DNA of 17,905 bases from an uncultured Flavobacteriales bacterium. Its GTDB lineage: Bacteria > Bacteroidota > Bacteroidia > CAIKAF01. Location: assembly GCA_937925455.1 (NCBI GenBank), contig CALEWF010000191.1, positions 1 through 17,905 of the forward strand, in the 5' to 3' direction. Both the position numbers and the translations under genes were made by a program. Under the pieces are notes generated by a model, which searched no databases, was not told where the DNA came from, and was given only the letters and a program-made list of their open reading frames with translations. Positions within the stretch are counted from its first letter, which is position 1, and every line of letters starts with the position of its first letter. Positions 14,798 through 17,905 of the stretch are shown here, in pieces.

Positions 14798-15479
14798 AGC
14801 CTATTCCGTGCACTACCTGAATTTTGATGTCTTCGTCTTCGCTCAGGTATTTTCTTAGTTTTGAAATAAATACATCCATGCTTCTGCCGGTAAAGTAATC
14901 ATCTTTTCCCCACACTGATTTTAAAAGAACTTCCCGTGTTACTACCTCATTTTTGTGTAAGCATAGTAATCGCAAAAGGTGGGCTTCCCGCTCTGTAAGG
15001 TGTCTTGATTCACCATTAAGTTGTAAGGAATAATCAGGGAAGTTAAAAACATATTTTCCCAACTCAAAAATATCCTTCTTTGTTTTATTAGAGTTTAATA
15101 CTCCTGATCGCTTCAATATGTTTTCAACCCGCAATAACAGTTCTTCGGTTGAAAATGGCTTGGTAATATAATCGTCAGCCCCTATTTTAAGACCTTTTAT
15201 CCGGTCTTCTGATAATGATTTAGCCGTCAAAAAAATAATAGGTACATCTTTATTTACTTTGCGAATAAAATCAGCCACTTCAAAGCCATCTTTTTGAGGC
15301 AGCATAACATCCAAAATGCAGAGGTCATAGCTATCGGTTCCAAATTTTTGAATGGCTGTTTGTCCATCCATGCAATGACGAACAACGTAACCGTTATCTT
15401 CCAGTAAATCTTTAATTACAAAGCTTAAATTACTGTCATCTTCTACATACAGAATTTTAATGGATGCTTGTTGGTTCAT
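14778..15479 (-). CDS. OmpR/PhoB-family response regulator (RprY-like)
   Basis: This 233-aa transcription factor is the cytoplasmic output of the neighbouring kinase. The receiver domain (about 7-120) has the acidic pocket Glu13-Asp14-Asp15, phospho-acceptor Asp57 in LDVMLP, Thr85 and Lys107 in TKPF. The C-terminal winged helix (about 135-231) shows LTEREAHLLRLL, the VVTREVLLKSVWG segment and the recognition-helix region SMDVFISKLRKYL, ending in VHGIGFKL. All key residues are intact. Translation starts at an ATG 23 nt inside the 3' end of the kinase gene, so the two are coupled. Overall form matches Bacteroides RprY. Its targets are unknown; the overlapping convergent DHCR24-like gene is not necessarily regulated by it. 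Confidence 0.93.
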   Translation of the reverse strand: MNQQASIKILYVEDDSNLSFVIKDLLEDNGYVVRHCMDGQTAIQKFGTDSYDLCILDVMLPQKDGFEVADFIRKVNKDVPIIFLTAKSLSEDRIKGLKIGADDYITKPFSTEELLLRVENILKRSGVLNSNKTKKDIFELGKYVFNFPDYSLQLNGESRHLTEREAHLLRLLCLHKNEVVTREVLLKSVWGKDDYFTGRSMDVFISKLRKYLSEDEDIKIQVVHGIGFKLIAP

Positions 15480-16776
15480 AGGTTTTTGGTTCTATTGTTT
15501 TTAAAAATATTCTAAAAATCGTGCCAACACCCAGGGTACTTTCCAACTCAATTTTCCCTTGATGTAACTGAATGATTTTTTTTACATAACTCAATCCTAA
15601 TCCAAATCCTTTTACATTATGAACATTTCCCGTAGGTACCCGATAAAATTTTTCAAAAATTAATTTTTGTTGTTCGGTTGGAATACCTATGCCGTTATCT
15701 TCCACTTCAACGATAAGCAGATGATTTTTATTTTTTGTTCGGATAATGATCTGCGGATTTTCTTTACTGTATTTTAGGGCATTATCCATCAGGTTAAACA
15801 TTACATTGGTTAGGTGGTCAATGTCGCCCTGGATCATATATTGCGAGGCATTTAATTCTAGTTGGATAATGCCTTTTCTTTCATCAGCACGAATTTTGAT
15901 TTTTTCAGTTACATCTTTGATTAATGAGTGATAGTCAACCGGATTTTTATTAAGTTTCGTTCGGGTAGAATCAAGGAATGCAATGTTTAAAATTTGATCA
16001 ACTTGTGATTTTAGGCGGGCGCTTTCATCTTTGATTATTCTTGAATAGGTTTTTATTTTTTCTGGATTATTCAACGTGCTTTCTTTCATCAATTGTTCAC
16101 TTGAAATGGAAATGGTGGCAATGGGTGTTTTAAATTCGTGCGTCATGTTATTAATGAAATCGGTTTTGATTTCTGATAAACGTTTTTGTTTGAAAATAAT
16201 CATTAAAATATACACAAAAAACAGAATAATAATGAATACACCAATAGTGGAATAAATCATAATGCCCATTTGGCTGGAAATATATCGCTTCTTATGAGGA
16301 AAATATACGCCAAATTTGTGGCTCTCTTTTGAAAGTTTGTAATTAGGAAAAGAGATTAAATTTTCTTGCGATTGATTTATTAATTTACCTGATGAATCTA
16401 AATTTATATGACTTCTCCATATAATTGAATCTAAAAAACAATCATAGAGGGCATACTGAAAATCTAAGTCAATTTCATATCGATTAAATTCAATAAGCAA
16501 TAAATTTTGTAAATGGTCTGGATTGACTATTCCACTTATTTCCACTACAAAATAATTGGGTCCAACTTGGGTAACCGGTTCGCGAACTGACATGGTATCT
16601 TTGTTAAAACGATTAATTTGATTAGCTACCGTCATCAATGCCAGATTTACCCGATTATCAAACTGTTCTTCCGTGTAATCATAAGCTTTTTTCACCCAGT
16701 AAACCTGCAGCCAAATCAATCCGCCCAAAATAATGGCAGAAATGATAATAATGATACGTATGGTACGGTTGTTCAA
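15457..16776 (-). CDS. Membrane sensor histidine kinase (RprX-like)
   Basis: This 439-aa inner-membrane kinase has a first membrane helix at 6-28, a periplasmic sensor region at about 29-169 and a second helix at 171-195. HisKA follows with phospho-acceptor His213 in MTHEFKTP. The HATPase domain has Asn332 in MDNALKYS, Asp360 in EDNGIGIP, FEKFYR and GFGLGLSYV. All catalytic boxes are present. The periplasmic part shows no family I recognise, so the signal is unknown. The only usable start that keeps the first helix is TTG at 16776: upstream in frame there is a stop but no ATG, and the next Met is past the helix. The gene precedes and overlaps the response regulator, forming a two-gene operon. 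Confidence 0.92.
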   Translation of the reverse strand: MNNRTIRIIIIISAIILGGLIWLQVYWVKKAYDYTEEQFDNRVNLALMTVANQINRFNKDTMSVREPVTQVGPNYFVVEISGIVNPDHLQNLLLIEFNRYEIDLDFQYALYDCFLDSIIWRSHINLDSSGKLINQSQENLISFPNYKLSKESHKFGVYFPHKKRYISSQMGIMIYSTIGVFIIILFFVYILMIIFKQKRLSEIKTDFINNMTHEFKTPIATISISSEQLMKESTLNNPEKIKTYSRIIKDESARLKSQVDQILNIAFLDSTRTKLNKNPVDYHSLIKDVTEKIKIRADERKGIIQLELNASQYMIQGDIDHLTNVMFNLMDNALKYSKENPQIIIRTKNKNHLLIVEVEDNGIGIPTEQQKLIFEKFYRVPTGNVHNVKGFGLGLSYVKKIIQLHQGKIELESTLGVGTIFRIFLKTIEPKTYEPTSIH

Positions 16777-16795
16777 TTGGGCTTTATTTAGATTG

Positions 16796-16803
16796 TAAAG
16801 TTA
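16796..16803 (-). promoter_or_regulatory. Candidate -7 element for the kinase/regulator operon
   Basis: The minus strand reads TAACTTTA followed by C, one base off TAnnTTTG, 20 nt before the TTG start. This would leave a leader of about 14 nt. No clear -33 element is visible. Confidence 0.35.
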
Positions 16804-16833
16804 CAAAAAGAAAGGAGCAGCATATAGCTGCCC
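16804..16833 (-). terminator. Terminator of the T9SS surface-protein gene
   Basis: About 40 nt beyond the stop, the minus strand folds GGGCAGC-TATAT-GCTGCTCC (16833 down to 16814; one G-T pair), followed by TTTCTTTTTG. This is a convincing Rho-independent terminator separating the surface-protein gene from the kinase operon. Confidence 0.6.
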
Positions 16834-16870
16834 CCTTCATCCCCCTTAAACGTATTATAGAAAAAACTTA

Positions 16871-17905
16871 TTATTCGGAGATTACGATTCGTTGATGTGA
16901 TTTTTTCTCACGATTAAATATTACATAAACACCTGCCGGAAGATTTGTAACCTGATGTGACTGGCCAGCATATGCCATAAAGCTATGAACTAATTTACCA
17001 TTCATATCAATAATATCAAATATTCCATCGTTAGGAGTTTGAATAAAGAATTCTCCTTGAGATGGGTTGGGATATACTGCCCAGCCAAAAGTTGCAAATT
17101 GTTCTTCCACAGATGTCATGTTTACAAAACAATTTGTAGTATCAATGCAACCATTCAAGTTAATGATCACGGCATGCTGATGATGCAGTGCTGTATCAAC
17201 TGGAATGTATGTTTGATTGGTTGCACCGCTGATATTTTGATTCAATGTACAGTCAATCCATTGATAAGTGGCCCCACTTTGTACTGCAATTAATTCATTG
17301 CCATTAGGTACAATAGTGGTAAGTGGCATAGGTTTTACTGATACATTGAATGTTTTGGTAGCGGTACATCCATTACCATCATTAATTGTAAGTGTGTAAA
17401 CTCCTGAATGACCTGCATGTACATTACTTATATTTAATGTATTGCTATTCAGATTATTAGTAAGAGGTCCATTCCAGGTATGGGTGTAAGATTGAGCAGG
17501 TGAATATACGGGTGTTACTGTTAGGTTACTTCCTTCGCACAACACCTTATCTGATACGCTGGATGCCGTGGGAAATTGCGTTGAGTAAACCGTAATTGTA
17601 TCTTTGGTGAAACAATATCCCCCCGCAGAATACTTAAATCTTGCAATATAATCTCCAACTAATGAAGATGTGAGGAAAATATTCAATGGAAAACCACCAA
17701 TAGTTGAGGATGTACTTCCATCTGGTAAATTCCAGTTCGCATCGTTGTAATTATTATTTACAGGAATCGAAACGTTTGTATTCAAACAAGCATAGATGCT
17801 GTCTGTAAGATAGGGTTTAGGTGAAGAAGATGAACTGTTTATGTTTACAGAAAGTTTACTTTCACAACCATTAATATCCGTAACAATGGCAGTGTAATAA
17901 CCAGC
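16871..17905 (-). CDS. C-terminal part of a T9SS-secreted surface protein with Ig-like repeats (cut by the window edge)
   Basis: The reading frame is open to the last base of the window, so the true start lies outside; 344 residues are visible. The visible start of the fragment reads AGYYTAIVTDINGC, the end of one Ig/PKD-type repeat. An Ig-like domain follows with VLCEGSNLTVTP, HTWNGP and HSGVYTLTINDGNGCTA. After a spacer with several Cys, the last ~75 residues are a type A sorting domain: VYPNPSQGEFFI, DIIDMNGKLV and NLPAGVYVIF. That domain directs passage through the type IX secretion system and attachment at the cell surface. The gene is probably a long multi-domain adhesin or gliding-type protein. 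Ligand and full length cannot be judged from this fragment. Confidence 0.88.
   Translation of the reverse strand, partial: AGYYTAIVTDINGCESKLSVNINSSSSSPKPYLTDSIYACLNTNVSIPVNNNYNDANWNLPDGSTSSTIGGFPLNIFLTSSLVGDYIARFKYSAGGYCFTKDTITVYSTQFPTASSVSDKVLCEGSNLTVTPVYSPAQSYTHTWNGPLTNNLNSNTLNISNVHAGHSGVYTLTINDGNGCTATKTFNVSVKPMPLTTIVPNGNELIAVQSGATYQWIDCTLNQNISGATNQTYIPVDTALHHQHAVIINLNGCIDTTNCFVNMTSVEEQFATFGWAVYPNPSQGEFFIQTPNDGIFDIIDMNGKLVHSFMAYAGQSHQVTNLPAGVYVIFNREKKSHQRIVISE

Noticed and set aside
17783..17785. TTG at 17785 as a start codon for the T9SS protein.
   Set aside because: The frame stays open to the window end and encodes a preceding Ig/PKD-like segment (AGYYTAIVTDINGC), so this is an internal codon of a truncated gene.

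Overview
The window looks like a chromosomal piece of a Bacteroidota bacterium, probably of the Flavobacteriales/Chitinophagales type. The evidence is TAnnTTTG-type promoter elements, a general lack of Shine-Dalgarno sequences, a type IX secretion (T9SS) C-terminal sorting domain, a RprX/RprY-like two-component pair and an AT-rich base composition. There are no tRNA or rRNA genes, no CRISPR array and no transposase.

Layout from left to right. Bases 1-477 hold no gene, only a tandem/inverted intergenic repeat and a terminator. Next, on the minus strand, is a small cysteine-rich putative lipoprotein with a Kunitz/BPTI-like domain (478-729). A bidirectional-looking terminator separates it from a large minus-strand gene (916-7362) for a single-module, fully reducing type I polyketide synthase (KS-AT-DH-ER-KR-ACP), which has no release domain or partner genes nearby.

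Divergent from the PKS is a tightly packed plus-strand operon of five genes (7592-12750). It encodes a persulfide dioxygenase fused to two rhodanese domains, a small two-cysteine membrane protein resembling DUF6132, a thioredoxin-fold YyaL/SSP411 protein, a class I SAM methyltransferase and a ZIP-family metal transporter. The junctions are either 4-nt ATGA overlaps or gaps of 7-12 nt. The first gene points to sulfide/persulfide detoxification; the roles of the others in that process are inference.

After a GC-rich, strongly self-complementary intergenic island (about 12790-12960) comes a monocistronic plus-strand gene (13199-14797). Its protein closely resembles eukaryotic delta(24)-sterol reductase (DHCR24/seladin-1). 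It runs tail-to-tail, with a 20-nt overlap, into a minus-strand histidine kinase/response regulator pair (16776-14778). The right edge holds the C-terminal part of a minus-strand cell-surface protein with Ig-like repeats and a T9SS sorting domain, truncated by the window edge.

The most unusual content is two genes with eukaryote-like affinities (the Kunitz domain and the DHCR24 homologue), the isolated highly reducing PKS, the persulfide operon with its degenerate middle rhodanese domain, and the structured GC island. I see no single unmistakably new multi-gene system. The five-gene operon is the best candidate for a functional unit whose joint role is not obvious.
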